Source of the DNA: Streptomyces sp. NBC_00659
GTDB taxonomy: Bacteria; Actinomycetota; Actinomycetes; Streptomycetales; Streptomycetaceae
Assembly (NCBI RefSeq): GCF_036226925.1
Contig: NZ_CP109031.1
Span: 1,674,001-1,738,000, forward strand
Direction of reading: 5' to 3'
Length of the DNA: 64,000 bases
Shown: positions 44,282 through 52,217 of the stretch, in pieces
How the letters are laid out: the number at the start of each line of letters is the position of its first letter
Position numbering within the stretch: the first letter of the stretch is position 1
The notes under the pieces: model-generated
What the model was told of the DNA's origin: nothing
Database searches by the model: none
What the model saw: the letters and a program-made list of their open reading frames with translations, nothing else
Translations under genes and position numbers: made by a program

Positions 44282-45567
44282 GGACGGGCACGGGTCCCGG
44301 CCGCGACCGAGCCGGCCAGCCGGCGCGCGGCGAATCCGGTGCCGGCGACGAACCGCAGCACGGGTCCGAAGGTGGGAGCGGCGGCCAGTCCGGTGAAGAA
44401 CAGCCCGGGCACGGAGGACTCGAACCCGGACGACAGCCGGGGTGCGCCGTGGAACGTCTCGACCTCGCGGCGGAGTTCGGGTGCCAGCAGCCCGAGCCGG
44501 TCGACGTCCACCCGGTACCCCGTGGCCAGCAGCAGATGGTCGGCCCGCAAGGTCTCCGTACGTCCGCCGGTGTCCAGGACCCCGACCTCAAGACGCACCC
44601 CGCCGTCCTCGGCCCGCGCGGAGCGGACCGTGCGGCCGCACAGCACCGGGATCCGGTCGTCGACGCGGTCTTTCAGCCACCAGCCGCCGGACGGACCGAG
44701 CACGTCGTGCAGCAGCCGCAGCCGCAGCCCTTGCGGCAGAAGGCGAATCGCGCGGCCGCCGTGGCTGCACGCCAGCAGCGACCAGCCCGGTCCGAGCGGG
44801 GAACCCGGCTTGAGGATCCGTACCGGACGCGGCCGGTCGCAGGGACGGTCGGTGTCGGGCGGGCCGCCGAAGGCGACGGACGCCGCGCGGGCGATCACCG
44901 TGGGAAAGGCCCCGGCCTCGTGCAGCAGCGCGGCGCTCTCCAGGGCCGACTGCCCGGCGCCGAGGACAGCGATCCGCTGTCCCGAGAACCGGCCCGGATC
45001 ACGGTGCCGGCTGGTGTGGGAGACCAGCTCTGCCGGGAGGAGCCCGGCCAGTTCCGCGGGCTCGTGGGCGAACGGGACCAGCCCGGTGGCCATCACCACG
45101 TTCTCGGCGAGGAACTCTTCCCCGGAGTCCAGGGTGACGCCGAACAGCCCGTCGACAGGCACGACGGCACGGACCCTGCGGCGCTCCAGTTCCGGCACAC
45201 GGCGCTCCTGGAACCACCGCCCGTAGGCGATCATCTCCTCGACGGGGATGGGGTACCGGTCGCCGACGGGGCCGCGTCCCCGCGCGGTGCGGAAATCCTC
45301 CAGACGGTATCCGGACTCCGGCGCGGAGAGGGAGGAAGCGGCGGGGACGGACTTCAGGAACATGCCTTCGGGCATGTTGGCGTGCCAGCACTCCATGGGT
45401 TCACCGAACACCCGCCGCGGTGTCCCCGCCGCGCTCAGCCAGGCGGCCGTGGCGAGCCCGTAGGGGCCCGCCCCGATGACGACCGTGGGCAGCCGCTGCG
45501 GCGCGTCATGGATGCCCCTGCGCGCGGCCGCTCTGTGCCGGGCGCCGAACCGGGTGTTCATGGGCAT
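44278..45567 (-). CDS. FAD/NAD(P)-binding monooxygenase-like flavoprotein
   Basis: 429 residues. GAGGGAG precedes ATG 45567. An N-terminal FAD-binding motif VVIGAGPYGLATAAWL is followed by the substrate-side block MECWHANMPEGMFLKSVP, a second dinucleotide motif IAVLGAGQSALESAALL for NAD(P)H, and the C-terminal LLLATGYRVDVDRLGLL of FMO and lysine/ornithine hydroxylase-like flavoproteins. It probably hydroxylates an amine or other nucleophile using NADPH and oxygen. Its stop overlaps the GH16 start, so it is transcribed with a glycanase and preceded by the kinase-like gene. Confidence 0.86.
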   Translation of the reverse strand: MPMNTRFGARHRAAARRGIHDAPQRLPTVVIGAGPYGLATAAWLSAAGTPRRVFGEPMECWHANMPEGMFLKSVPAASSLSAPESGYRLEDFRTARGRGPVGDRYPIPVEEMIAYGRWFQERRVPELERRRVRAVVPVDGLFGVTLDSGEEFLAENVVMATGLVPFAHEPAELAGLLPAELVSHTSRHRDPGRFSGQRIAVLGAGQSALESAALLHEAGAFPTVIARAASVAFGGPPDTDRPCDRPRPVRILKPGSPLGPGWSLLACSHGGRAIRLLPQGLRLRLLHDVLGPSGGWWLKDRVDDRIPVLCGRTVRSARAEDGGVRLEVGVLDTGGRTETLRADHLLLATGYRVDVDRLGLLAPELRREVETFHGAPRLSSGFESSVPGLFFTGLAAAPTFGPVLRFVAGTGFAARRLAGSVAAGTRARP

Positions 45568-45603
45568 GGTCGCTCCCTCTTGTCTCGGGCGGCGCCGCGG
45601 CCG

Positions 45604-46659
45604 TCACGGCCGCGTACCGGCCCAACGCGCGCATTCGTCGAGCACGGGCGCGACCGTGTGGGTGAGCCACCCGTAGCTGTGGCCGAACCTCGGAGACTTG
45701 CAGACGTTGTTCACCACGTGCCACAGCCAGCTCAGCAGGGGAATCGCCACCGGATCGGCGACACCGTCGTCCGGGTCCAGCCCGGCCAGCGCGAGCAGGG
45801 CTCGGTCGGCGTCCGGTATCCGGCCGGCGCGCAGCGTCTCGGCGACCAGGACACCCAGCGGGCGGCCGGTGAGGGTGCTGCGCAGGGCCAGGACGAAGGA
45901 GTAGGCGTCGATCTCGCACGGCCCGTCGGCACGGCCGCTGCTCCAGTCGAAGACACCGGTCACCTGGAGGGGGACGCGGCCGAGCAGCACGTTGCCGGGG
46001 TGATAATCGCCGTGGGTCCAGCCCTCCGTCAGCACGGCACCGGTCAGGGCCGCGTCCAGCCGGTGGCGCAGGGCCTCGAATTCGGCCGCTCGCCGGCCGG
46101 ACCGGTAACGGGGCATTCCTGCGGACAGAGCCGTCAGCTGCGCTGCGCACCAGTCGGAGGCCCGGTCGGCCGCCTTGCGGGGACGCCCGGTGGCGGACCG
46201 TACGCCCGCCAACAGCTGCATGGCGGGCGCCATGGCGGCGTACGGGTCCCCGGAGGCGTCCAGGATCAGCCGCTCCGCCGGGACGCCCGGGAGCGCGGTC
46301 TGGGCAAAGGTCCCCCCGGGCCCGGGCGAGCCGACGACCTGAGGCAGGAGAGCGCGCCATGGGGCGAGCCGGCCGTCGGCGGCGAGCTCCCGCAGGACCT
46401 CCCACTCCCGCGCCGTGACGGCGGCGGCGGCCTCGTCCCTGGGGTGTTTGATCACCAGGCGCTCCGCGCCGTGCCGCAGCTCGAACACCAGCAGGCCCGC
46501 CTTGGGGAGCGAGGGGCGCCGGACCACGGTGATGTCCCTCGGACCGGCGCCTCGTACGAGCCAGTGAGCCCGGAGGCGGTCGTCGAGACCGGCCAGAGCG
46601 CGCGGGAAGTAGAGGGGCAGCAAACCGGAGAGCGAGGACATCTTGGCGGGTGTCTTCAT
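45604..46659 (-). CDS. APH/choline-kinase-like phosphotransferase
   Basis: 351 residues from ATG 46659 (AAGG six bases before). The kinase-like fold is shown by LLVFELRHGAERLVIKHPRDE for the nucleotide-binding lysine, the Brenner motif WTHGDYHPGNVLLG with the catalytic aspartate, and TGVFDWSSGRADGPCEIDAYSFV with the DFG-like metal aspartate. Members phosphorylate small hydroxylated molecules such as aminoglycosides, choline or sugars. It is divergent from an ATP-grasp gene and followed by a flavoprotein and a glycanase, so a building block of the glycan is a plausible substrate; an antibiotic role is the alternative. Confidence 0.85.
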   Translation of the reverse strand: MKTPAKMSSLSGLLPLYFPRALAGLDDRLRAHWLVRGAGPRDITVVRRPSLPKAGLLVFELRHGAERLVIKHPRDEAAAAVTAREWEVLRELAADGRLAPWRALLPQVVGSPGPGGTFAQTALPGVPAERLILDASGDPYAAMAPAMQLLAGVRSATGRPRKAADRASDWCAAQLTALSAGMPRYRSGRRAAEFEALRHRLDAALTGAVLTEGWTHGDYHPGNVLLGRVPLQVTGVFDWSSGRADGPCEIDAYSFVLALRSTLTGRPLGVLVAETLRAGRIPDADRALLALAGLDPDDGVADPVAIPLLSWLWHVVNNVCKSPRFGHSYGWLTHTVAPVLDECARWAGTRP

Positions 46660-46727
46660 ACCAGACCTTGCCGGGCTGTCAGCGGCACGACCCCTGCTTG
46701 TCGGGGATACTGAATGCGGGCGATTCA

Positions 46728-46741
46728 CCACTGTCGAGTGG
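46728..46741. promoter_or_regulatory. Inverted repeat in the kinase/ATP-grasp divergent promoter
   Basis: CCACT-GTCG-AGTGG lies almost midway between the two divergent starts (46659 and 46791). It is a short operator candidate, with no direct evidence of function. Confidence 0.35.
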
Positions 46742-46790
46742 ATCTGCGAGCTTCGTCCATGTTAGTTCCTTTCAGGAGAAGCGTCCCGGA

Positions 46791-48032
46791 GTGGTGCGGG
46801 TGGTTGTCTTGCTGGACACCGAGGTACCCGTGCTCCTCGCCAGAATCGGCAACTATCCGTTGCACCACGGCAGTCTGGGCGTGGTGCGCACGGTCGGACG
46901 GCTGGGCGTCCCGGTCCACGCCGTTGTCGAGGACCGCTTCACCCCGGTCGCCCTCTCGCGCCATCTGACGAGCAGATTCGTGTGGCCGACGACCGGTTGC
47001 GAGGAACCGGAGCAACTCGCGGACGGCCTGCTGTCCATGGGCCGGGCGATCGGCGCCCGGTGCGTGGCGGTGCCGACCGACGACGAGGCGGCGATCCTGC
47101 TCGCGGAGTACGCGCACCGGCTGAAGGAGTGTTTCCTGATCCCGCCCGTGCCGGCCCACCTGCCGCGCCTGCTGGCCTGCAAGGCGAGCCTGCACCGGAT
47201 CTGCGCCGAGGCAGGTGTGCCCTCACCGTCGTCAAGGGCACCGGAGAGCCGCGACGAACTGGTCGACGCGGGCCGCGAGCTCGGCTATCCGCTCGTGCTC
47301 AAGAACCTGGCGCCGTTCAGCAGACTCCGCACCCCTGCCGTCAGCGGCACCACCACCGTCGTGCCCACCGAACGGGCGCTGCTCGACCGCTTCCCGACGG
47401 GCCGGCCACCGCCCGTCCTCGTGCAGGAGTACATCCCCAGACAGCAGGCGGAGGACTGGATCACCCACATGTACTGCGGTGCGGGCGGTGTTCCGCGCGC
47501 TCTGTTCACCGGCTTGAAGCTGCGCTCCTGGCCTCCGTACGCGGGGATGACCGCCCGGGCGGTGGGACTGCGCAACTCCGAACTGGCCCGCCTGGCGGAG
47601 CGGCTGTGCCGCCGTACCGGTTACAGCGGGCTGGCGGATCTCGACTGGCGTTACGACCGCCGGGACGGACAGTACAAACTCGTCGACTTCAACCCGCGCG
47701 TCGGCGCCCAGTTCCGCCTCTTCGAGAACGTCCACGGAGTCGATGTGGTCCGCGCCATGCATCTCGACCTGACCGGCCGGGCCGTGCCGGACGGCGCCCA
47801 GGCCGAGGGGCGGGTCTTCGTCGCCGGCCAGCTGGACTTCGCGTCGGCGGTGGCGTGGCTGCGCCATGAGCGCCGGCTGCCGTCCGATCTGCTGCACGTG
47901 CGGCCCACCGAGCGGGCCTGGCTCTCCTGGGACGATCCCCTGCCGGCCGCGGCCGAGGCGCTCCGGTTCGCGGGGCTGGTGACCTGGCGCCTGCTGCGGC
48001 CGGAGCGCTCCGGCCCTGCCGCGTGCCGCTGA
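46791..48032 (+). CDS. ATP-grasp carboxylate-amine ligase
   Basis: 413 residues. GTG 46791 or 46794 follows AGGAG; the longer frame has no plausible start. The N-terminal pre-ATP-grasp domain (VVVLLDTEVPVLLARIGNYPLHHGSLGVVRTVGRLGV) is followed by the ATP-grasp fold: LACKASLHRICAEAGVPSPSS, ELGYPLVLKNLAPFSR for the nucleotide lysine, PVLVQEYIPRQQAEDWITHMYC, and GLADLDWRYDRRDGQYKLVDFNPRVGAQFRLFE with the Mg-binding acidic residues and N-P-R. Such ligases join a carboxyl group to an amine, as in D-aspartate ligase. Placed in a glycan locus it may add an amino acid to an amino sugar or teichoic-like polymer. Confidence 0.86.
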   Translation: MVRVVVLLDTEVPVLLARIGNYPLHHGSLGVVRTVGRLGVPVHAVVEDRFTPVALSRHLTSRFVWPTTGCEEPEQLADGLLSMGRAIGARCVAVPTDDEAAILLAEYAHRLKECFLIPPVPAHLPRLLACKASLHRICAEAGVPSPSSRAPESRDELVDAGRELGYPLVLKNLAPFSRLRTPAVSGTTTVVPTERALLDRFPTGRPPPVLVQEYIPRQQAEDWITHMYCGAGGVPRALFTGLKLRSWPPYAGMTARAVGLRNSELARLAERLCRRTGYSGLADLDWRYDRRDGQYKLVDFNPRVGAQFRLFENVHGVDVVRAMHLDLTGRAVPDGAQAEGRVFVAGQLDFASAVAWLRHERRLPSDLLHVRPTERAWLSWDDPLPAAAEALRFAGLVTWRLLRPERSGPAACR

Positions 48033-48142
48033 CCGGAGATCTCACCGGCACCCCGTCGGCGCCATGGCCGACCGGGGCGTTTCCGTCCGCGACCGGCCGG
48101 GCCGTGCGGCCGCCGGGTTCATGGATCCGTCCTCGGCCCGCG

Positions 48143-48194
48143 TTGACCTCAGCCCGTCCTGGGGCGACCATGTACGTATACGTCGTAAATATAC
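48143..48194 (+). promoter_or_regulatory. Conserved upstream element of the epimerase gene
   Basis: TTGACC (48143-48148) and TATACGTCGTAAATATAC (48177-48194) are separated by exactly the same offset, 34 bases start to start, as the matching pair at 38126/38160. Sixteen of the 18 second-box bases are identical. Confidence 0.65.
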
Positions 48195-48237
48195 GGACTG
48201 GCGGTCCACGGCTCGGCCGAGCGGAAGGACGAATCTC

Positions 48238-49215
48238 ATGCGTGTGGCGGTGTCCGGTGGCAGCGGCTTTCTGGGGTCCCATCTGTGCGAGGAACTGCTC
48301 CGCAGGGGTGACACCGTCTACTGCCTGGACAACTTCTCCTCGGGCCGAAAGGCCAACATCGCCCGCCTGCTGGATCGGCCGGGCTTCCACTGCGTGCCGT
48401 GCGACGTCACGGAGCGGTTCCGCTTCGCCGGGACCGTCGACGCCGTCGCACACCTCGCGTCTCCCGCCTCCCCGGCCGACTACCACCGCCATCCGCTCGA
48501 GACGCTGGCGGTCGGCAGCCGGGGGACGGAGAACATGCTGCGGCTGGCCGAGAACCAGGAAGCGCGCTTCGTCCTGGCGTCCACCAGCGAGGTCTACGGG
48601 GATCCGGCGGTGCATCCGCAGGACGAGGACTACTGGGGACACGTCAATCCCATCGGCCCCCGCAGCGTCTACGACGAGGCCAAGCGCTTCGCGGAGGCCC
48701 TCTCCATGGCGTACCGGCGCAGCCACGGGGTCGGCGTGGGGATCGTCCGGATCTTCAATACGTACGGCCCTCACATGCGCCCGTACGACGGCCGCGTGAT
48801 CTCCAGCTTCATCCGGCAGGCACTCGACGAGGAGCCTTTGACGATCTTCGGCGACGGCTCCCAGACGCGGAGTTTCTGCTATGTCGACGACCTGGTCCGC
48901 GGCCTGGTGGCCATGCTCGACTCCGCCGAGCCGGGACCGATCAATCTCGGCAATCCGGAGGAGCACACAGTGCGGGAACTGGCGGAACTCGTGACGGGTA
49001 TCACCGGCTCCAGCGGCGAGCTGCACCACCTTCCGCTGCCTGTCGACGACCCGGTCCGCCGCCGCCCTGTCATCACCAGGGCCCGCGAGGCACTCGGCTG
49101 GCAGCCGCGGGTGCCTCTGGAAGACGGGCTTCGGCACACCGTCGACTGGTTCGTGGCGGAGTCGCGGGCCTGCGCGCGACCGCCGGAGCGGGCCGTCGCC
49201 GTGGGGCCGTCATGA
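48238..49215 (+). CDS. NAD-dependent nucleotide-sugar epimerase/dehydratase, UDP-glucuronate decarboxylase-like
   Basis: 325 residues of the extended SDR superfamily. The N-terminus MRVAVSGGSGFLGSHLCEELL is the NAD-binding loop, and DNFSSGRKANI picks the ribose. LASPASPADYHRHPLETLAVGSRGTENMLRLA and FNTYGPHMRPYDGRVISSFIRQAL are typical of UDP-xylose synthase-like enzymes. The catalytic tyrosine and lysine are in SVYDEAKRFAE, with the serine in LASTSEVYGD. ATG 48238 is preceded by GGAAGGAC. It probably supplies a nucleotide sugar such as UDP-xylose or a related epimer to the cluster. It carries the shared element. Confidence 0.86.
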   Translation: MRVAVSGGSGFLGSHLCEELLRRGDTVYCLDNFSSGRKANIARLLDRPGFHCVPCDVTERFRFAGTVDAVAHLASPASPADYHRHPLETLAVGSRGTENMLRLAENQEARFVLASTSEVYGDPAVHPQDEDYWGHVNPIGPRSVYDEAKRFAEALSMAYRRSHGVGVGIVRIFNTYGPHMRPYDGRVISSFIRQALDEEPLTIFGDGSQTRSFCYVDDLVRGLVAMLDSAEPGPINLGNPEEHTVRELAELVTGITGSSGELHHLPLPVDDPVRRRPVITRAREALGWQPRVPLEDGLRHTVDWFVAESRACARPPERAVAVGPS

Positions 49216-49284
49216 CGTAGGACGGCGCGCCTCGAATGCCGCGCCGTCACAGGGGAGTCGGCTGCCCGGGGGCCGACAGCCCGA

Positions 49285-49317
49285 AGGGCGCCGGCCGCAT
49301 GATGCGGCCGGCGCCCT
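49285..49317. terminator. Perfect 16-bp-arm hairpin between convergent genes
   Basis: AGGGCGCCGGCCGCAT (49285-49300) mirrors 49302-49317 with one base between. A second, shorter hairpin (GACGGCGCG with CGCGCCGTC) lies at 49221-49247. Both sit between the epimerase and the opposite GH16 gene and can stop transcription from either side. Confidence 0.85.
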
Positions 49318-49332
49318 GGCACGTCGGTGGGG

Positions 49333-50670
49333 TCAGTGCTGCCAGACCCTCACGTAGTCGACCATCATGTCCGCGGGAACCAGGTTGGTTCCGCTGTGAC
49401 TGGGGTTGATGCCGTTGTTGAGGATCAGATACATCGGGGCCGAGGTGATCCCGGAGGTGATCTGACCGACCTGCTTGCCGTCGTAGTAGTACGTGACGGA
49501 ACCCTGCTTCCATTCGGCGCCGAACGTGTGCCAGCCGCCGGAGTAGGTACCGGAGGCGCAGCCTCCCGGACCGCCCGCCGTGGAATGGAAGTGATAGCAG
49601 GCGGAGCCGCCCAGGCCTTCGAGGACGTCCAGTTCGCCGTCGGTCGGCCAGTTCTGCCCGTCCAGCCAGAAGGAGGGCCAGTTGGCCATCTGCGTCCCGG
49701 ACGAGGGTGTGTGGATACGGGCCTCGAAAGCGCCGTAAGTGAACTGGGCCTTTCCGTTGCTCGTCACCAGGCCGGAAACGTTGGGATACGTCTTGCCGTC
49801 GACGGTGGTCGGCTGCTGGATGAGCTTGAGGTGGAGCGATCCGTCGCCGACCGTGACCTGCGACGGTGAATAGGCGGACCCCTCGGCGGAGTTCACCGGC
49901 TTGGTGACACACCCGGAGCAACCGAACCAGTTCGAGTTCCACTTGGAACCGTCGAGGCTGGTGCCGTTGAATTCGTCGCTGAACGCCTGGTGCCAGGTGC
50001 CGGGGATACCGACAGGCGCGGTGGGGGTCGTGGACGGCGCGGAGGACGTCGGCGTCGAAGTCGGCGTCGGCGCCGAAGCCGAAGTCGACGGTGGCGTTGC
50101 CGTCGGCGTGGGGGACGCGGGCGGTGTGGCCGTGCCCGCGGGAGTCGAGGCTGTCGGTGTCGCGGTGGGCGTCGGTGTCGCCGTCGGCGTCGCGGTGGGC
50201 GTCGGCGTCGCGGTGGCACCGGTACCGGATCCGGTGGTGAGGGATTTCACCGGAGAGAGGCTGTGCCAGCGGTCGTGGAACTTGTATGCCACGAAATACG
50301 TATAGGTGCCGGCCGGGAATGCGCGGGCGCCCGAGGTGTATGAGGTGGACTGGGTTCCCAGCGTGGTCGCGACGGCTCCGGGGAAGTCGTAGTTGCCACC
50401 GTCGGCGGATCGCACGGCGACAGTCAGCGCCTGCAGTTTGATCGTTTTGGCGCTGTGGACGGTAGCAGTGGCTTTGGACTGTCCGTTCGGGGCCGCCGAC
50501 ACGGACAGGGAATCGACCACGACGCCGGGAGTGGCGGCTTCCGCCTGATCGGTTTGCGTAAGGACGCCTCCGGCGAGCGCGGCGGTGGTGACCGCCAGCA
50601 CACCCAATTTTGTTCGCATGGCGCGAGGACGACGGTGTTTCCGATTATCAGTTGTGCAATTCATTGGCAT
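49333..50670 (-). CDS. Secreted GH16 family glycanase with N-terminal accessory domain and Thr/Pro linker
   Basis: 445 residues. ATG 50670 is preceded by AAAGG; MRTKLG at 50619 is an alternative start with no ribosome site. The signal ends DQAEAATPG. A beta-type domain of about 100 residues (VVVDSLSVSAAPNGQSKATATVHS ... YFVAYKFHDRWHSLSPVKSL) may bind carbohydrate. A linker of about 75 residues is nearly all Thr, Pro, Ala and Ser. The catalytic GH16 domain has E-L-D-V-L-E, SFWLDGQNWPTDG before it and WHTFGAEWKQGSVTYYYDGKQVG after it, ending VDYVRVWQH. Unlike the lipoprotein GH16 in the cluster it is released into the medium. Confidence 0.9.
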   Translation of the reverse strand: MPMNCTTDNRKHRRPRAMRTKLGVLAVTTAALAGGVLTQTDQAEAATPGVVVDSLSVSAAPNGQSKATATVHSAKTIKLQALTVAVRSADGGNYDFPGAVATTLGTQSTSYTSGARAFPAGTYTYFVAYKFHDRWHSLSPVKSLTTGSGTGATATPTPTATPTATPTPTATPTASTPAGTATPPASPTPTATPPSTSASAPTPTSTPTSSAPSTTPTAPVGIPGTWHQAFSDEFNGTSLDGSKWNSNWFGCSGCVTKPVNSAEGSAYSPSQVTVGDGSLHLKLIQQPTTVDGKTYPNVSGLVTSNGKAQFTYGAFEARIHTPSSGTQMANWPSFWLDGQNWPTDGELDVLEGLGGSACYHFHSTAGGPGGCASGTYSGGWHTFGAEWKQGSVTYYYDGKQVGQITSGITSAPMYLILNNGINPSHSGTNLVPADMMVDYVRVWQH

Positions 50671-51275
50671 GTACGCGTGACCTTTCGCCCCCATGCGACA
50701 GCTGGACCATTCGTAGAACACGTGAACAATGGCGGACCGAACGGTCATGGACTCTGCGCGAGGCAAACTCGATCCGCAAGTGCCCTGCCGACGTCGAAGC
50801 GCGCGCATATCCCCTGGAAATTCTTGTCCCGCAACCGAGTTGGCCACGTCGGGCCGGACCCAGTGACATCCGACACGCATGGGAACAATTCGGTCATATG
50901 CATGAAATCGCACGTTACTGGTGGGATCTGACGCCCAGTGAGCGCCTTCCGGAGTCACCATCCCAGGGCGAGGGCGGCCTCGGCGTGTGACGCGCACCCC
51001 TCGCGGGACGCCGGAAACACCTGAGCCGTCCCTCGGACGTGCCGCCATCTCCCTTCACCCGCAAGGAAGTTGGCGGCTCGGACCAAGTCGCGACATACCC
51101 ACGGGGCACCTCGGCCCCTCCGTTACGTCCGGAGTATTGACGCCCGATGAAACAACTCAATAGTTTCAGTATCATCGACTCACCCTGGGGGCACTCGCTA
51201 CGTCGCCCCGACCCGCACGTCGGCAGTCCGCAGATCAGACCGCTCACGCCGCGATTCCGGCAGGAGGGATCCCCC
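50671..51275. other. Intergenic region, promoters only
   Basis: Six hundred bases without a recognisable gene, AT-richer than average in parts. The left side should hold the promoter of the secreted GH16. A candidate promoter for the DUF2236 gene lies at the right (51137-51166). Confidence 0.55.
51137..51166 (+). promoter_or_regulatory. Candidate sigma-70-type promoter for the DUF2236 gene
   Basis: TTGACG (51137-51142), an 18-base spacer, and TAGTTT (51161-51166), 110 bases before the start codon, in AT-rich DNA. Predicted by eye only. Confidence 0.4.
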
Positions 51276-52217
51276 ATGGGCCGCTACAGCCGGCTACGCC
51301 GCATACGGCAGATGGATCCGCAGCAGGACTTCGAGCAGATCTACCGGTGGGTCATCCACTACGAGTTCCCCCGCGACTATCTCCACGGGACATCGATCGC
51401 GTTCCTGCGCGACTACGGCATCCCGCGCATCTCACAGCTCCTGGACCGGACCCAGGAATTCGAACGCGCCGGTCAGAAGCGGTACGACGACACGGTCCTG
51501 ATCACGTACGAGATGGTCCGCGAGGGGATGGACTCCGAGCACGGCCGGGCGGCCGCCCGCCATCTGAACCGCATACACGGCCGCTACCGGATCGCCGACG
51601 AGGACTTCCTGTACGTCCTGGCCACCACCGTGGTGGGGCCCAAGCGATGGATCGACCGGTTCGGCTGGCGGCGCCTGTCCGAGCAGGAGACCGAGAGTCT
51701 GGCGCTGGTGGGCCGGCGGATGGGCGAGATGATGGGCATCTCCGGCGTGCCCGACACCTACGCCGCGTTCGAGCGACTCCACGACGACTACGAGCGGGAG
51801 ATGTTCGCCTACGACCCCGCCAACCGCAGGGTCGCCGCCGCCACCCTGCGGATCATGGCCTCGTGGTACCCGGCACCGGCACGGCGCCTGGCGTCCCGGG
51901 TCGCCCTCGCCGTCCTCGACGAACCGCTGCTCAAGGCACTCGGCTTCCCCCGGGAGCCGCGCCTGATGCGGGCCGCCGTCCACCGCGCGTTCCGTATCCG
52001 GGCCGTGCTGATCAGGCTGCTGCCCGGGCGTCCGGAGCGGTTCCCGCGCAAGCCCAAGGCGCGCACCTACCCCTTCGGCTGGACCCTGGACGACCTGGGT
52101 CCGCACTGGGCGCACTCCCGTCCGCCGGCCCCGCTCCCGGACGAGGCGCCGCCCGGACAGGCCTCCGCTCCGGCGCAGTCGTCCGCTCCCCCCGCTCCCC
52201 GTCAGGAGACCCGATGA
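51276..52217 (+). CDS. Oxygenase of the MpaB / rubber-oxygenase (DUF2236) family
   Basis: 313 residues. ATG 51276 has AGGAGGG upstream. Family features are FEQIYRWVIHYEFPRDYLHGTSIAFLRDYGIPRIS, RYDDTVLITYEMVREGMDSEHGRAAARHLNRIHGRYRI with the conserved histidines near the presumed haem site, and DEDFLYVLATTVVGPKRWIDRFGWRRLSEQE. No signal peptide is present. DUF2236 proteins include haem-dependent oxygenases such as Lcp and fungal MpaB. It is translationally coupled to an aldehyde dehydrogenase, suggesting that it makes an aldehyde by oxidative cleavage which the partner then oxidises. Confidence 0.85.
   Translation: MGRYSRLRRIRQMDPQQDFEQIYRWVIHYEFPRDYLHGTSIAFLRDYGIPRISQLLDRTQEFERAGQKRYDDTVLITYEMVREGMDSEHGRAAARHLNRIHGRYRIADEDFLYVLATTVVGPKRWIDRFGWRRLSEQETESLALVGRRMGEMMGISGVPDTYAAFERLHDDYEREMFAYDPANRRVAAATLRIMASWYPAPARRLASRVALAVLDEPLLKALGFPREPRLMRAAVHRAFRIRAVLIRLLPGRPERFPRKPKARTYPFGWTLDDLGPHWAHSRPPAPLPDEAPPGQASAPAQSSAPPAPRQETR

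Noticed and set aside
50030..50230. Short GTCGGC-type repeats resembling a minisatellite or array
   Set aside because: They encode the Thr/Pro/Ala linker of the secreted GH16 protein in frame, and the units are irregular.
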